Assembly: GCF_004138215.1 (NCBI RefSeq) | Contig: NZ_RYYS01000027.1 | Location: 51,730-115,729, forward strand | Source of the DNA: Anaerophilus nitritigenes | GTDB taxonomy: Bacteria; Bacillota; Clostridia; Peptostreptococcales; Thermotaleaceae | DNA: 64,000 bases | Direction of reading: 5' to 3' | Shown: in pieces, positions 45,415 through 54,522 of the stretch | Layout of the letters: every line of letters begins with the position of its first letter | Position numbering within the stretch: position 1 is the first letter of the stretch | Translations under genes and position numbers: made by a program | Notes under the pieces: generated by a model | Told to the model about the DNA's origin: nothing | What the model saw: only the letters and a program-made list of their open reading frames with translations | Database searches by the model: none

Positions 45415-46416
45415 TTATATTTTTTTGCTACTCTCTCTTTCAATGAGCTCATGAGGAAGAATCACCACTTTATTATCTACTTCTTCTTTCTCAATTTGTT
45501 TTACAATCATTCTCATAGCTACAGCACCAATATCATAAATAGGTTGATGAATAGTTGTAAGCTTTGGTCTATACATAGATGCTAATTTAATATCGTTAAA
45601 ACCCACTACTGAAATGTCTCTTGGAACCTTATATCCATGATCTAATAAACAGTTTATAGCTCCTATAGCCATTACGTCACTGGTAGCAAAAATTGCACTA
45701 GGGAGGTTTCCTTTTTCTATAAATTCTTTTACAATCTCATAGCTTTCATCTAATTTAAAATTTCCGTATTGAATCAATTCTTCATCTAATGCTAGATTAT
45801 ATTCTTCTAATGCTTTTTTATATCCTCTATATTGATCATATCCAAAAGCATCTTGATCTAAAGTATTTCGAATGAGTGCAATTTTCTTATGTCCATTTTC
45901 AATTAAATATTTTGTTATTTCATAAGCAGCCTCAAAATTATCAATAGATACAGAAGGAATTTCTAATTCACTAGTGTTTCTATTGATGGTAACCATTGGA
46001 ATATCTATATGTTCTAATTCATCTACAATATTTTGAAATTTCCATGTCATAAATATAATTCCTTCTACTTGTTTAGATCTTAAAAAGTTTAGATATCTTT
46101 TTTCCTGTTCCACATCTGCATATGTATTACATAAAATCATATCGTATCCATACATTTTCCCTACTTCTTCTATTCCGTTTAATATTTCTCCAATAAAAAA
46201 ATTAGATATATCTGGAATAACGACACCGATTAATTGACTTTTTTTCATTACTAGACTTCTTGCCACAGGATTGGGACGATATCCTGTTTCTTCAATAACT
46301 TGCAATACCTTTTGTCTAATTTCACTACTTACAGGTTTAGATCCATTAATCACACGAGAAACAGTAGATATGGAAACACCTGCCCTCTTTGCTACATCTT
46401 TAATTGTTATACTCAA
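45415..46416 (-). CDS. LacI family transcriptional regulator
   Basis: A regulator of about 333 residues. The LacI helix-turn-helix and hinge come first (ITIKDVAKRAGVSISTVSRV, then ARSLVMKKSQLIGVVIPDIS), followed by a periplasmic-binding-type effector domain. The effector is probably a sugar, or it is a CcpA-like global regulator; no sugar genes adjoin. TTG at 46416 is 8 bases after GGGAG and starts right before the DNA-binding domain; the ATG at 46437 lacks a site. Confidence 0.9.
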   Translation of the reverse strand: MSITIKDVAKRAGVSISTVSRVINGSKPVSSEIRQKVLQVIEETGYRPNPVARSLVMKKSQLIGVVIPDISNFFIGEILNGIEEVGKMYGYDMILCNTYADVEQEKRYLNFLRSKQVEGIIFMTWKFQNIVDELEHIDIPMVTINRNTSELEIPSVSIDNFEAAYEITKYLIENGHKKIALIRNTLDQDAFGYDQYRGYKKALEEYNLALDEELIQYGNFKLDESYEIVKEFIEKGNLPSAIFATSDVMAIGAINCLLDHGYKVPRDISVVGFNDIKLASMYRPKLTTIHQPIYDIGAVAMRMIVKQIEKEEVDNKVVILPHELIERESSKKI

Positions 46417-46507
46417 AGTATTCACTCCCGTTCCCATATATTTTTACTTATATCTTATATCTTTCTACAGCTTCTATACCATTTCCTTCTTCGAATATAA
46501 GTATTTT

Positions 46508-47404
46508 TTAAGGTGTAAAAACTTCTAAAACTTTTGGAATCACCTCAATTGTTGCTGGAAGAGCTCCTCCTTCTTCTCCATCTATATCTAAGTTTACTTT
46601 TGTATAATCTTTGCATTCTAATCTTATTTTAGAAGATTGTAAATACACTACTTTAGGATGATAGATATGTTCTCCTTTCATAGCTTGAAAAAATAATCCA
46701 ATAAATTCAGGTATATCCGATTTTTTTATAATACATATATCAAGCATCCCATCATCAATCTTAGCCTTAGGAGCTAATCTTTTAAATCCTCCTACCATAG
46801 GAGTATTACTAATGATAAACATAAAGGTATCTTCTTCTCCTAGACATTCTTCTGTTTCCATAGAAAGTTTAATACTTTTAAACATTTGCTTAGGAATTTC
46901 TTTCATTCCTTCTACATAATAAGCATATTTTCCTAGCCATGTTTTTACATTAGATGAAACCTTATACCCTACATCTGTTAAAATTCCACCTGCTAATACA
47001 TTAATAAAATAGCGATCTCCTATTTTTCCTACATCTACTTTTTTCTTTTGATTTTTTTTAAGCATATTACAAAATCCCCATACATCTGTAGGGATTTGTA
47101 GATAATTGGCAAAATCATTTACAGTTCCTGCTGGTAAGATGGCTAGAGGTATTTTGTTTTTTCCTATCATAATTCCATTAATTACTTCGTTGACGGTTCC
47201 ATCTCCTCCTACAGCAACCACATAATCATATTCATCTTTTTTTAATGCTTTTACACTCTCATAAGCATCGCCCTTTTTCTTTAATATAAGTACATCTATA
47301 TGATTTAGAGTTCCTTCTAATATTAAATTTCCAATGATTCTATCTAATTTTTTTTGAAGCAACTGCTTTCCCGATGAAGGATTTATAATAAATTTTGCCT
47401 TCAT
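46508..47404 (-). CDS. YegS/DgkB-type lipid kinase
   Basis: A 298-residue kinase of the diacylglycerol kinase catalytic superfamily. It shows the start IINPSSGK, the nucleotide-binding signature AVGGDGTVNEVINGI near 64-78, and LPAGTVNDFANYL near 91-103. A C-terminal beta-sandwich contains DIDGEEGGALPATIEVIPKV. It probably phosphorylates diacylglycerol or undecaprenol-type lipids for recycling. ATG follows GAGGTG. Confidence 0.9.
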   Translation of the reverse strand: MKAKFIINPSSGKQLLQKKLDRIIGNLILEGTLNHIDVLILKKKGDAYESVKALKKDEYDYVVAVGGDGTVNEVINGIMIGKNKIPLAILPAGTVNDFANYLQIPTDVWGFCNMLKKNQKKKVDVGKIGDRYFINVLAGGILTDVGYKVSSNVKTWLGKYAYYVEGMKEIPKQMFKSIKLSMETEECLGEEDTFMFIISNTPMVGGFKRLAPKAKIDDGMLDICIIKKSDIPEFIGLFFQAMKGEHIYHPKVVYLQSSKIRLECKDYTKVNLDIDGEEGGALPATIEVIPKVLEVFTP

Positions 47405-47447
47405 TTTTTATCACCTCATGATTTTTTAAATGACTTTTTTTATTCTT

Positions 47448-48941
47448 CTATAAAAGTGGTGTATATCCATCTGATGATTTTCTTTGTACAGAATCTTTTT
47501 GAATAAACGTATTGATCACTTGACCTAATTTTTTCATTCCTACTTCAATATCTTTAGGATATACAGAAGCAATACTAAGTCTAAAAAATCTATTTTCTGA
47601 TTTGGTAGGAAAAAATATAGATCCAGGTAAAATCAGTATATTATGTTTGGCAGCTTCCAAATAAAGTTGATCTGCATCATATCCTTGTGGAAGAGCAAAC
47701 CAAAAATTCAAACCTCCTGATGGAAGTATATATTCAAGATCTAAGGATTTAAAGTATTTGTCTATGCAAATTTTCATTTGATCAAATCGATCTTTGTATA
47801 TTCTTTCCATATACTCAATATGTCTTTTCCATATACCTTTTCTTAAATACAAATCAAAGACTCTTTGATTAAGCCCTGAAGTTGAAATATCCGATGTATG
47901 TTTGGCAGCTAAAATTTTATGATGTATTCTTTTAGGAAGAACTAAAAATCCTAGTCTCAATCCAGGCATAAAAATTTTTGAAAAGCTTTTAATATAAATA
48001 ACACAATCCTCTGTATCAAGACTTTTTAAGGTAGTATTGTCCTTACTATAAAAACTTAAATCACTTAAATAATCATCTTCTACAATAAAAACTCCATATT
48101 TTTGAGCTAATTCAATAATTTTAAATTTCTTCTCTTTACTATAAGAATATCCAGTAGGATTTTGAAAATTAGGCATTAAATAAATTAATTTGGGATGATA
48201 CATTTTAATGCTTTCTTCTAAAATTTCTATATTAATTCCATCTGCTTCAATAGGAACACTTACAATTTTTGCTTCTCTTGACTTAAATGTTCCAATGGCA
48301 CCTGTATACGTAGGATCTTCTACAATAATAGTATCTTTATAGTCTACAAACGCTTTAGAGATCACATCAATACCTTGTTGTGCTCCTGATATAATTTGAA
48401 CATTTTCAAATTTTGTATGGATACAAATCTCTTTTAAATAATCTACTAAAGCTTCTCTCAAAGGATAATATCCCTGACTTTCTTGATAACTAAAAGCATC
48501 TCCTTTATCTCTATCTAATACTTCATTTAAAAGTCTTTGAAAATCCTCTACTGGAAACAAATCCGAAGTAGGTGTAGCACTAGCAAAGCTAATCATATTT
48601 TCTTTAATTTGCATCTGTCCTCTATCCATTAATTTAAAATCCTCATCTAAAGGATATTTTTCAAATAAATCTCCTGAGAAACTTTCTTCTTTTCGAGGTG
48701 CTACAAAAGTCCCACTACCAATTTTTTTATGTACAAATCCTTCTTTTTCCAAAAGATCATATGCATTCACAACTGTACTTGTATTTACCCCTAAATCATT
48801 GGCAAGCTGTCTAATAGGTGGAAGCTTTTCATTGGCGCTTACTTTGTTGTCTAGAATCAATTGACGTACTTTTTGAAATAACTGTATATAAAGATGCTGA
48901 GGAGCTTTCTTATCTAAAGAAATATTTTTATAAACGTCCAT
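47448..48941 (-). CDS. MocR-type PLP-dependent GntR regulator
   Basis: A 497-residue fusion. The N-terminal GntR winged helix (about 10-80: LPPIRQLANDLGVNTSTVVN) joins a full class I aminotransferase-like domain. The PLP lysine is in YIKSFSKIFMPGLRLGF. MocR proteins sense PLP or an amino-compound and control, for example, pyridoxal or GABA genes. The next gene upstream is 130 bases away and divergently unrelated; the target is unclear. Confidence 0.9.
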   Translation of the reverse strand: MDVYKNISLDKKAPQHLYIQLFQKVRQLILDNKVSANEKLPPIRQLANDLGVNTSTVVNAYDLLEKEGFVHKKIGSGTFVAPRKEESFSGDLFEKYPLDEDFKLMDRGQMQIKENMISFASATPTSDLFPVEDFQRLLNEVLDRDKGDAFSYQESQGYYPLREALVDYLKEICIHTKFENVQIISGAQQGIDVISKAFVDYKDTIIVEDPTYTGAIGTFKSREAKIVSVPIEADGINIEILEESIKMYHPKLIYLMPNFQNPTGYSYSKEKKFKIIELAQKYGVFIVEDDYLSDLSFYSKDNTTLKSLDTEDCVIYIKSFSKIFMPGLRLGFLVLPKRIHHKILAAKHTSDISTSGLNQRVFDLYLRKGIWKRHIEYMERIYKDRFDQMKICIDKYFKSLDLEYILPSGGLNFWFALPQGYDADQLYLEAAKHNILILPGSIFFPTKSENRFFRLSIASVYPKDIEVGMKKLGQVINTFIQKDSVQRKSSDGYTPLL

Positions 48942-49042
48942 TATAACCTCCTGTATCTAAATCTTTTATTGAATATTTACTTTGTTATGGTACATTTTAT
49001 ATACTCCTCTCCATTATACAAGACTTTATATTATTTTGCTAC

Positions 49043-49080
49043 AAATTAATAAAGTGCGGAATTCCGCACTTTATTAATTT
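49043..49080. terminator. 38-base perfect palindrome centred on GAATTC
   Basis: AAATTAATAAAGTGCGGAA and its exact complement meet without a spacer (at most a 4-base loop when folded). It overlaps the stop codon of the gene ending at 49074 and should terminate in that direction. Confidence 0.75.
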
Positions 49081-49265
49081 CTATCATATTTATCAATAAA
49101 TTGTTGTAACTTTCTTGCTTGCATCCCTGACTCTTCTGCAAATTGTTTAAAAGTACTTGCAACTTCTTGATCTTGTACTTTCTTTGAAAACATTTCATAA
49201 TCACGAACATTTTCTTGAGCATCTAGTAATTTTTTCATAATCGTATCTCTTGTATTCATTTCCAT
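49074..49265 (-). CDS. Small helical protein of unknown function
   Basis: A 63-residue charged helical protein beginning MEMNTRDTIMKKLLDAQENV and containing TFKQFAEESGMQARKLQQF. The spacing of E and H/Q residues resembles one half of a ferritin-like bundle, but that is a weak impression. ATG at 49265 is 6 bases after AAGGAGGTG. Confidence 0.7.
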   Translation of the reverse strand: MEMNTRDTIMKKLLDAQENVRDYEMFSKKVQDQEVASTFKQFAEESGMQARKLQQFIDKYDRN

Positions 49266-49362
49266 TAGCAACACCTCCTTATCTTTTCTACTATATTTTT
49301 TACTTTTCCATATTTATTATGTACATTTTAATGAAATATATTTTTATTTTAAAATCAAAAGA

Positions 49363-49377
49363 CCTAAAAAAATTAGG
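49363..49377 (-). terminator. Terminator after the zinc-ribbon gene
   Basis: CCTAA and TTAGG arms (short stem, 5-base loop) lie 6 bases after the stop, followed on the minus strand by TCTTTTGATTTT. Confidence 0.5.
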
Positions 49378-49382
49378 AATTT

Positions 49383-49625
49383 TTATATCTTTACACAATG
49401 AATAGGAACTCTTTTATCATAGCGACAACTTTCGCAGTAAAATAAATGCATACACTTATTTTCATCTACTCCATCACTTAACTGTGTAATATTTATAGGT
49501 AAATATGGACTATAATCATCTAAAAAATCAGTAAATGGTCCTTTATTCTCCATATGTTTTCCACATATAGGACATTTTAATAAATAAACTGCCATACCAT
49601 TACAAATAGGACAAACTAGCTCCAT
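49383..49625 (-). CDS. Small zinc-ribbon protein
   Basis: An 80-residue protein with three Cys pairs: CPIC at 5-8, CPIC at 18-21 and CESC near 64-67, plus C58 and a late Cys/His. It probably binds one or two zinc ions. Its ATG overlaps the stop codon of the upstream 2H phosphoesterase gene by one base, so the two are translationally coupled and may act together. Confidence 0.8.
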   Translation of the reverse strand: MELVCPICNGMAVYLLKCPICGKHMENKGPFTDFLDDYSPYLPINITQLSDGVDENKCMHLFYCESCRYDKRVPIHCVKI

Positions 49626-50218
49626 TATTCCGCCTCCATTTTTTTATCTTTATTTATTGTTTGCCCAATTTTTAGTTTTTTTATCAATCTTTTTTTAGGA
49701 TTTAAATTAGGATACCATAGTTCTAAATGATCAATCAGAGATGATTCTATAAATTGAAATTTTCTTACTTTTTCCCAAGCTTGTTTCATCTCTTCTTCAC
49801 TCCATTCTCTTCCATGTATTCCCGCCAAACTAATGTGAAAAATCATTTCTTCTGGACTAAATTCCCTTACTCTAAATCCATTCTCCTGCATACTTTTATG
49901 TATAAAGGAGTAAATATTTTTTAGTTCTTCTGTTTTTACAATATGTAGGGTAATACATTTGTGAGGACTAGGAATATAACCAAACCCATTTGATCTTATT
50001 TCAAAAGGACTACTTTCTAAAAGAATTCGTTCTAATTTTTTTTGTATTTCATTGATTTCTTTTTCATCCTTATAATAAAACCCATCTATAGTCAAATGAA
50101 TTTGAGGTAGTAAATCCTTTCCTAAATCATATTCTTTCCAAAGAGACCTTTGTATTTTTACACAACAATTGTAGAGAGGTCCTTTTGGAATTGCAACTAA
50201 AAAAACCATATTCTCCAT
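49625..50218 (-). CDS. 2H phosphoesterase (LigT/2'-5' RNA ligase-like)
   Basis: A 197-residue protein of the 2H superfamily, with its two catalytic H-x-T/S motifs: IHLTIDGFYY near 41-50 and FHISLAGIHG near 127-136. The family cleaves or forms 2'-5' or cyclic phosphodiester bonds in RNA or nucleotides. The substrate is unknown. It is coupled to a zinc-ribbon protein. Confidence 0.82.
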   Translation of the reverse strand: MENMVFLVAIPKGPLYNCCVKIQRSLWKEYDLGKDLLPQIHLTIDGFYYKDEKEINEIQKKLERILLESSPFEIRSNGFGYIPSPHKCITLHIVKTEELKNIYSFIHKSMQENGFRVREFSPEEMIFHISLAGIHGREWSEEEMKQAWEKVRKFQFIESSLIDHLELWYPNLNPKKRLIKKLKIGQTINKDKKMEAE

Positions 50219-50401
50219 ATCAGCCCTCCTATTCTTTAAAATTATATATTTATCATATTATATATCTATACCCTATGGTAAACATTTTAAAAACATTTAT
50301 ACTGTTTATCCTCCTATTAAAAATACTATAATTTTTGTAATATATCCCTTCTTATTAGAATATGTATAAACAGTAAATTGCTATATAAAGAGGGGTTTTC
50401 T

Positions 50402-51946
50402 ATGCGAAAAAATTCATTTATCTATGCTACTTTTATTTTAGTAATTGTAAATTTTATTGTAAGATTTTTAGGATTTGCCTATAAAATTTTTCTCTCTCGT
50501 ATCATAGGTGCAGAAGGAATAGGTCTTTTTCATTTAGTTTTCCCTATTTTAATGATATTGATTACTTTTACTACTGCTGGGATTCCTGTTGCTGTATCTA
50601 AGCTTACAGCTCATTATTTTTCTTTACATGATGAAAAAACATGTAGAAAAATTTTAAAAACAGCTTTAATCTTAGGTTTTTTTATAAGCTTAATTCTTTG
50701 TATATTCCTTGTTTTCTATGCCAAACATATAAGTTTTTATTTTATTAAAAACAAAGACACCTATGAAAGTCTTATAGCACTACCTCCTTCTATTGTCTTT
50801 ATCACATTATCATCTATATTTAGAGGATATTATTATGGTATGAAAAACGTAGAACCTCCTGGAATATCTCAAATTTTAGAACAAATTGTAAGGATTTCTT
50901 TTGTATTAGGGAGTTTGTACTTACTTTCTCCTTTAGAAGTAAAACATGCTTCTATGATCGCAGTCATAGGAATAGCTGTAGGAGAATTGGCAGGTTTATT
51001 ATGGCTTATTTTTAAATTTCAATCTCATAAAAATATTTATATTCCAAATCTTCAAATAAAAAATACAAATAAAACACTCTTAGGAAAAATTATATATATA
51101 TCTCTTCCAATTACACTTACAAGGCTTATTGCTGTCATCATGCAATCTATAAATTCAGTGCTTATTCCACAGAGATTGCAATTATCAGGCTATAGCTTTC
51201 AATCAGCGATAGCTACTTTTGGAAAAATCACTGGAATGGCTATGCCCCTTTTATTTTTACCTTTTATTGTAACTTCTGCTTTAGTAGTCAACATTATTCC
51301 ATCTATATCACAGGAAATGGCTGTGAAAAATTTTAGAGAAATTCGTTTAAAATCTCATATTGCCATTCGAATTACTTTACTTATTTCCCTTCCCATCATG
51401 GCTATATTCTTATTTTTTTCCAAACCAATATGTAGCTTTTTATATGATGTAGATTATGTAGATACATACCTATCTTATCTTTCCTGTGCAACTGTATTTT
51501 TGTGTCTACATCATACGGTATCTGGAATTCTTCATGGAATGGGAAAACAAGTAGTCACAACAATTCATCACCTTTTGGGAATGGTCATTCAGTTAATTTG
51601 TACTTACTATCTAGTAGCAAATCCACGTTTTGCAGAAAATGGATTTATCTTGGGTTTCATTTTATCTACATTTATTATTTGTCTATTAAATATAAAAAGT
51701 CTCAATCACTTTATGCCATTAGACTTTCATTTTTTCAATCATATTCTAAAACCTATCTTATCAACAATTTTGATGATTATTTCTATAAAGTTTACTTATG
51801 CTCAATGTACCTGTATGAATTTTATTCCTTTGATCAATATTGCTTTAAGTATAAGCATAGGATTTATTGTTTATATGAGTGCCATTATATTGTCTAAAAG
51901 CATAAGCATTAAAACTTTAAAATGGATTATCACTCAAAAAAAATAA
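50402..51946 (+). CDS. spoVB: Stage V sporulation protein B-like polysaccharide flippase
   Basis: A 514-residue MOP-superfamily membrane protein with about 14 segments. It begins RKNSFIYATFILVIVNFIVR and contains LSRIIGAEGIGLFHLVFPIL and TAGIPVAVSKL, as in SpoVB and YtgP. In spore formers it helps build the cortex by moving lipid-linked wall precursors. The ATG at 50402 follows AGAGGGG by 6 bases. Its expected sigma-E promoter could not be identified with confidence. Confidence 0.88.
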   Translation: MRKNSFIYATFILVIVNFIVRFLGFAYKIFLSRIIGAEGIGLFHLVFPILMILITFTTAGIPVAVSKLTAHYFSLHDEKTCRKILKTALILGFFISLILCIFLVFYAKHISFYFIKNKDTYESLIALPPSIVFITLSSIFRGYYYGMKNVEPPGISQILEQIVRISFVLGSLYLLSPLEVKHASMIAVIGIAVGELAGLLWLIFKFQSHKNIYIPNLQIKNTNKTLLGKIIYISLPITLTRLIAVIMQSINSVLIPQRLQLSGYSFQSAIATFGKITGMAMPLLFLPFIVTSALVVNIIPSISQEMAVKNFREIRLKSHIAIRITLLISLPIMAIFLFFSKPICSFLYDVDYVDTYLSYLSCATVFLCLHHTVSGILHGMGKQVVTTIHHLLGMVIQLICTYYLVANPRFAENGFILGFILSTFIICLLNIKSLNHFMPLDFHFFNHILKPILSTILMIISIKFTYAQCTCMNFIPLINIALSISIGFIVYMSAIILSKSISIKTLKWIITQKK

Positions 51947-52139
51947 AGAGGGCTATATAGCCCTCCCCAGAATGCCGTTTACCTGAAAATTCATACCCGC
52001 CACTCACCTAAGTGGGTGATCTATCCTTCACTTTTGAAGTCCACTCTTTGGAGGCATTTCATCAGTAAAGGAACACGAGCTCCCGTATGTCCTTTGTAGG
52101 TTGAATTTTAAGGCTTTCACGCACACTCCAGGAATCATT
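51945..52139 (-). ncRNA. ssrS: 6S RNA
   Basis: An approximately 190-base RNA on the minus strand. The closing stem pairs CCUGGAGUG near the 5' end with CAUUCUGGG near the 3' end. The 5' part (GUGUGCGUGAAAGCCUUAAAA) and 3' part (ACGGCAUUCUGGGGAGG) resemble conserved ends of E. coli 6S RNA, with a long, interrupted hairpin between them. A perfect TATAAT lies 7 bases upstream and a GAGGGC/GCCCTC hairpin with T-run closes it. 6S RNA mimics an open promoter and holds the main RNA polymerase form in slow growth. Confidence 0.82.
51948..51965 (-). terminator. Terminator of 6S RNA
   Basis: GAGGGCTATATAGCCCTC is a perfect palindrome followed on the minus strand by TTTATTTTTTTT. The T-run lies in the last codons of spoVB on the other strand. 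Confidence 0.8.
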
Positions 52140-52145
52140 AAATAT

Positions 52146-52174
52146 ATTATACACTATTTTATTACATTTTAAAA
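52146..52174 (-). promoter_or_regulatory. Promoter of 6S RNA
   Basis: A perfect TATAAT (52151-52146 on the minus strand), 17 bases after a weak TTTTAA -35. The AT-rich upstream sequence could act as an UP element. Confidence 0.6.
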
Positions 52175-52205
52175 GAGTAGATATGCCTTAATTTTTCATT
52201 ATTTT

Positions 52206-53960
52206 TTAAGCAACTCTTTGAATGATCTCTTTGATATTTTCTTCATTTAAAGTTTCTTTACATAGAAGTTGTTGTGCGATTTTATCCAATAATTCTTTAT
52301 GAAGTTGTAATAATTCTTTCGTTTCTTTATATAAATTTTCCATGGTCTTTGTACATTCTTCTAATAACTTATGATCCATGCTTCCCTTATTTCCATATAG
52401 AACATCATAATTAATCATACCTATTTTTTTATTCATACCAAATTTTTTCATCATGGTTACGATTATTTCTGTAGCTTTTTGTATGTCATTACTTGCACCT
52501 GTGGTAATATTTTCTTCTCCAAAAATCATCTCTTCTGCACATCTTCCTGCTAAGGCAATTTTTATGTGGCTAAGCATTTCTTTTTTTGTTTGATACATTC
52601 TATCTGGAGGAATATTCATACTAAATCCTCCCGCTCCCTTTGTACTTGGAATAATCGTAACTTTTGTTACCTTATTTTCAGGAGCAATCAGCTTTGTCAC
52701 TAATGCATGTCCAGCTTCATGGTAAGCCGTAATTTTTCTGTCAATTTGAGAAATTGTACTTCTATCTTTTTTCTCTTCTCCTGCAATCACTGTATAAAAA
52801 GCTTTGTCTATATGATGTGTATCAATTTGTTTTGCATCTTCTTTAGCAGCTAAAATAGCTGCTTCATTTAAAAGAGCTTCTAATTGAGCTCCACTAAAAT
52901 ACACTGTTTCCTGTGCTAAATTCTTTAAATCAATATCCTTTGAAATAGGCTTTGTTTCACTATATAATTTTAAAATCTCATATCTAGCATTTACATCAGG
53001 AAGTGAAACTTCAATTTGTCTATCAAATCTACCTGGACGAAGTAATGCTTCATCTAAAGTATCTAGTCTATTTGTTGCTGCCATTACGATAATTCCTTCA
53101 TTATCATGAAATCCTGACATTTCTGTTAGCAATGCATTTAGAGTTCGATCTGTTTCATCGTTTCCACCTAGTCCATCTCTTTTTTTCCCTAAAGCATCTA
53201 TTTCATCAATGAATATTACACATTTTTCTTTTTCTCTTGCTTTCTTGAATAAACTTCTTATTCTTCCTGCTCCTAATCCAGCATAAATTTGTACAAAATC
53301 TGATCCAGAAACTGCATAAAAAGGAACATTAGCTTCTCCTGCTAAAGCTTTAGCAAGTAAAGTCTTTCCTGTTCCTGGAGGCCCATAAAGAATTACTCCC
53401 CTTGGAATTCTTGCACCATATTTTGCATATTTATCTGGATTCTGTAGAAAATCTCCTAAATCCTTTATGCTTTCTTTTGCCTCTTCATTTCCAGCTACAC
53501 TTGAAAAAGTAATTTTTATACTTCCTTGGTCAATAGCTTCCATACTAGACATTTTTGAAAACTCTCTAGAAGTCTGTCGTAAAGATTGCTTAGATAAAAA
53601 AAACCCCATAACACTAATAGCTATAATAAATCCTATAAAGCTAATAATATTAGTAACCACAAGACTTCCCTTATTTTCTTCTACCAAAACATTATGGGTC
53701 AAAAGAATTTCTTTGAAATTTTCTGTTCTTGGATTGTCTGTTATGAATTCTTTTCCATCCTTTAATATTCCTTTAATCTTGGGCTCATCTAATAAATATA
53801 CTCGTTGAACCTTTTCATTTTTAATATAATCCATGAATTGATTATAAGATAGCTTTTGAGGCTCTTGTTGATTCCATAACATAAAATAAGCTATAGTGCC
53901 CATCAAACCTATTATAATAATCATAGCCATTAAAAATAATTTCTTTTTATTTTTCAACAT
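52206..53960 (-). CDS. FtsH-type ATP-dependent zinc metalloprotease (divergent paralogue)
   Basis: A 584-residue AAA+ membrane protease. Membrane helices lie near 9-28 and 103-122. The AAA domain has Walker A GPPGTGKT (193-200), Walker B IFIDEID (249-255), and the arginine-finger region RPGRFDRQ. The protease has the zinc motif HEAGH (414-418). The pore loop reads FVQIYAG instead of the common FVEMFVG, and the protein is about 60 residues shorter than E. coli FtsH, so it is likely a second, specialised FtsH. Confidence 0.9.
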   Translation of the reverse strand: MLKNKKKLFLMAMIIIIGLMGTIAYFMLWNQQEPQKLSYNQFMDYIKNEKVQRVYLLDEPKIKGILKDGKEFITDNPRTENFKEILLTHNVLVEENKGSLVVTNIISFIGFIIAISVMGFFLSKQSLRQTSREFSKMSSMEAIDQGSIKITFSSVAGNEEAKESIKDLGDFLQNPDKYAKYGARIPRGVILYGPPGTGKTLLAKALAGEANVPFYAVSGSDFVQIYAGLGAGRIRSLFKKAREKEKCVIFIDEIDALGKKRDGLGGNDETDRTLNALLTEMSGFHDNEGIIVMAATNRLDTLDEALLRPGRFDRQIEVSLPDVNARYEILKLYSETKPISKDIDLKNLAQETVYFSGAQLEALLNEAAILAAKEDAKQIDTHHIDKAFYTVIAGEEKKDRSTISQIDRKITAYHEAGHALVTKLIAPENKVTKVTIIPSTKGAGGFSMNIPPDRMYQTKKEMLSHIKIALAGRCAEEMIFGEENITTGASNDIQKATEIIVTMMKKFGMNKKIGMINYDVLYGNKGSMDHKLLEECTKTMENLYKETKELLQLHKELLDKIAQQLLCKETLNEENIKEIIQRVA

Positions 53961-54010
53961 AATAATACCCCCTTTAAAAATGATGTGGAGCGGGGTGGTT
54001 TACATAATGT

Positions 54011-54038
54011 ATTATAACACATTTTAATAAATTGTCAA
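54011..54038 (-). promoter_or_regulatory. Consensus promoter of the ftsH-like gene
   Basis: Perfect TTGACA (54038-54033) and TATAAT (54016-54011) hexamers on the minus strand, 16 bases apart, about 50 bases before the start codon. Confidence 0.85.
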
Positions 54039-54137
54039 AGAACTGATTTATTCCTATATATGTAATTTATTTTATATTTTTTCCAAGTATAAGGTTTTTT
54101 TTTCTACAAAAACTATAATTGAAAGGATTGATGAATT

Positions 54138-54332
54138 ATGAAAAAAAGAACATTCAAAAGAAATGAAAAAACTTTTACCACATATGATACTGAAATTTCA
54201 AGTGAACTTATAACTCAAAAGGTAGAAAATACAAATGATCTTACGTATCGCCAAAATAGCGGAGACTATGTAGGTGGAAAATCTATGGAAGATTTAATAA
54301 AGTTTGCTGAAGATCAAGTTATAAAAAAATAG
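54138..54332 (+). CDS. Small hydrophilic protein of unknown function
   Basis: A 64-residue, charged and probably partly disordered protein starting MKKRTFKRNEKTFTTYDTEI and ending SMEDLIKFAEDQVIKK. No recognised motif. ATG follows AAAGGA by 10 bases. A clear terminator follows. Confidence 0.6.
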   Translation: MKKRTFKRNEKTFTTYDTEISSELITQKVENTNDLTYRQNSGDYVGGKSMEDLIKFAEDQVIKK

Positions 54333-54366
54333 TTTATCTACAGATTGTATATCTCTAAAATTCATG

Positions 54367-54407
54367 AGCTGAGATTTTCAAGGGAAAATTCCTTAAAAAT
54401 CTCAGCT
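54367..54407 (+). terminator. Terminator after the 64-residue gene
   Basis: A 17-bp stem with one mismatch (54367-54383 with 54391-54407), followed by TTTGTATTT. Confidence 0.7.
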
Positions 54408-54440
54408 TTTGTATTTCTTTAAATAATTTTTGTTAGTATA

Positions 54441-54472
54441 TTGTAAACCTTATTTGTTTATTTAGTTTACAA
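54441..54472 (+). promoter_or_regulatory. BirA operator of the biotin operon
   Basis: TTGTAAACC (54441-54449), 14 bases, AGTTTACAA (54464-54472). This matches the Firmicutes BirA consensus (TTGTAAACC, 14-15 bases, GGTTTACAA) at all but one position. The right half covers the -35 box, so biotinyl-adenylate-bound BirA would block the promoter. Confidence 0.85.
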
Positions 54473-54494
54473 TCAATTTTGTATGTGTTATACT
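54466..54494 (+). promoter_or_regulatory. Promoter of bioBDA
   Basis: TTTACA (54466-54471), 17 bases, TATACT (54489-54494). The ribosome site AGGAGG and bioB start follow within 35 bases. Confidence 0.75.
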
Positions 54495-54522
54495 TTTTTT
54501 AAAAAACAGGAGGCCTACACAA

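Noticed and set aside
50350..50395. Sigma-E promoter for spoVB
   Set aside because: GAATATG followed by a CTATATAA-like -10 is too weak to claim in AT-rich DNA.
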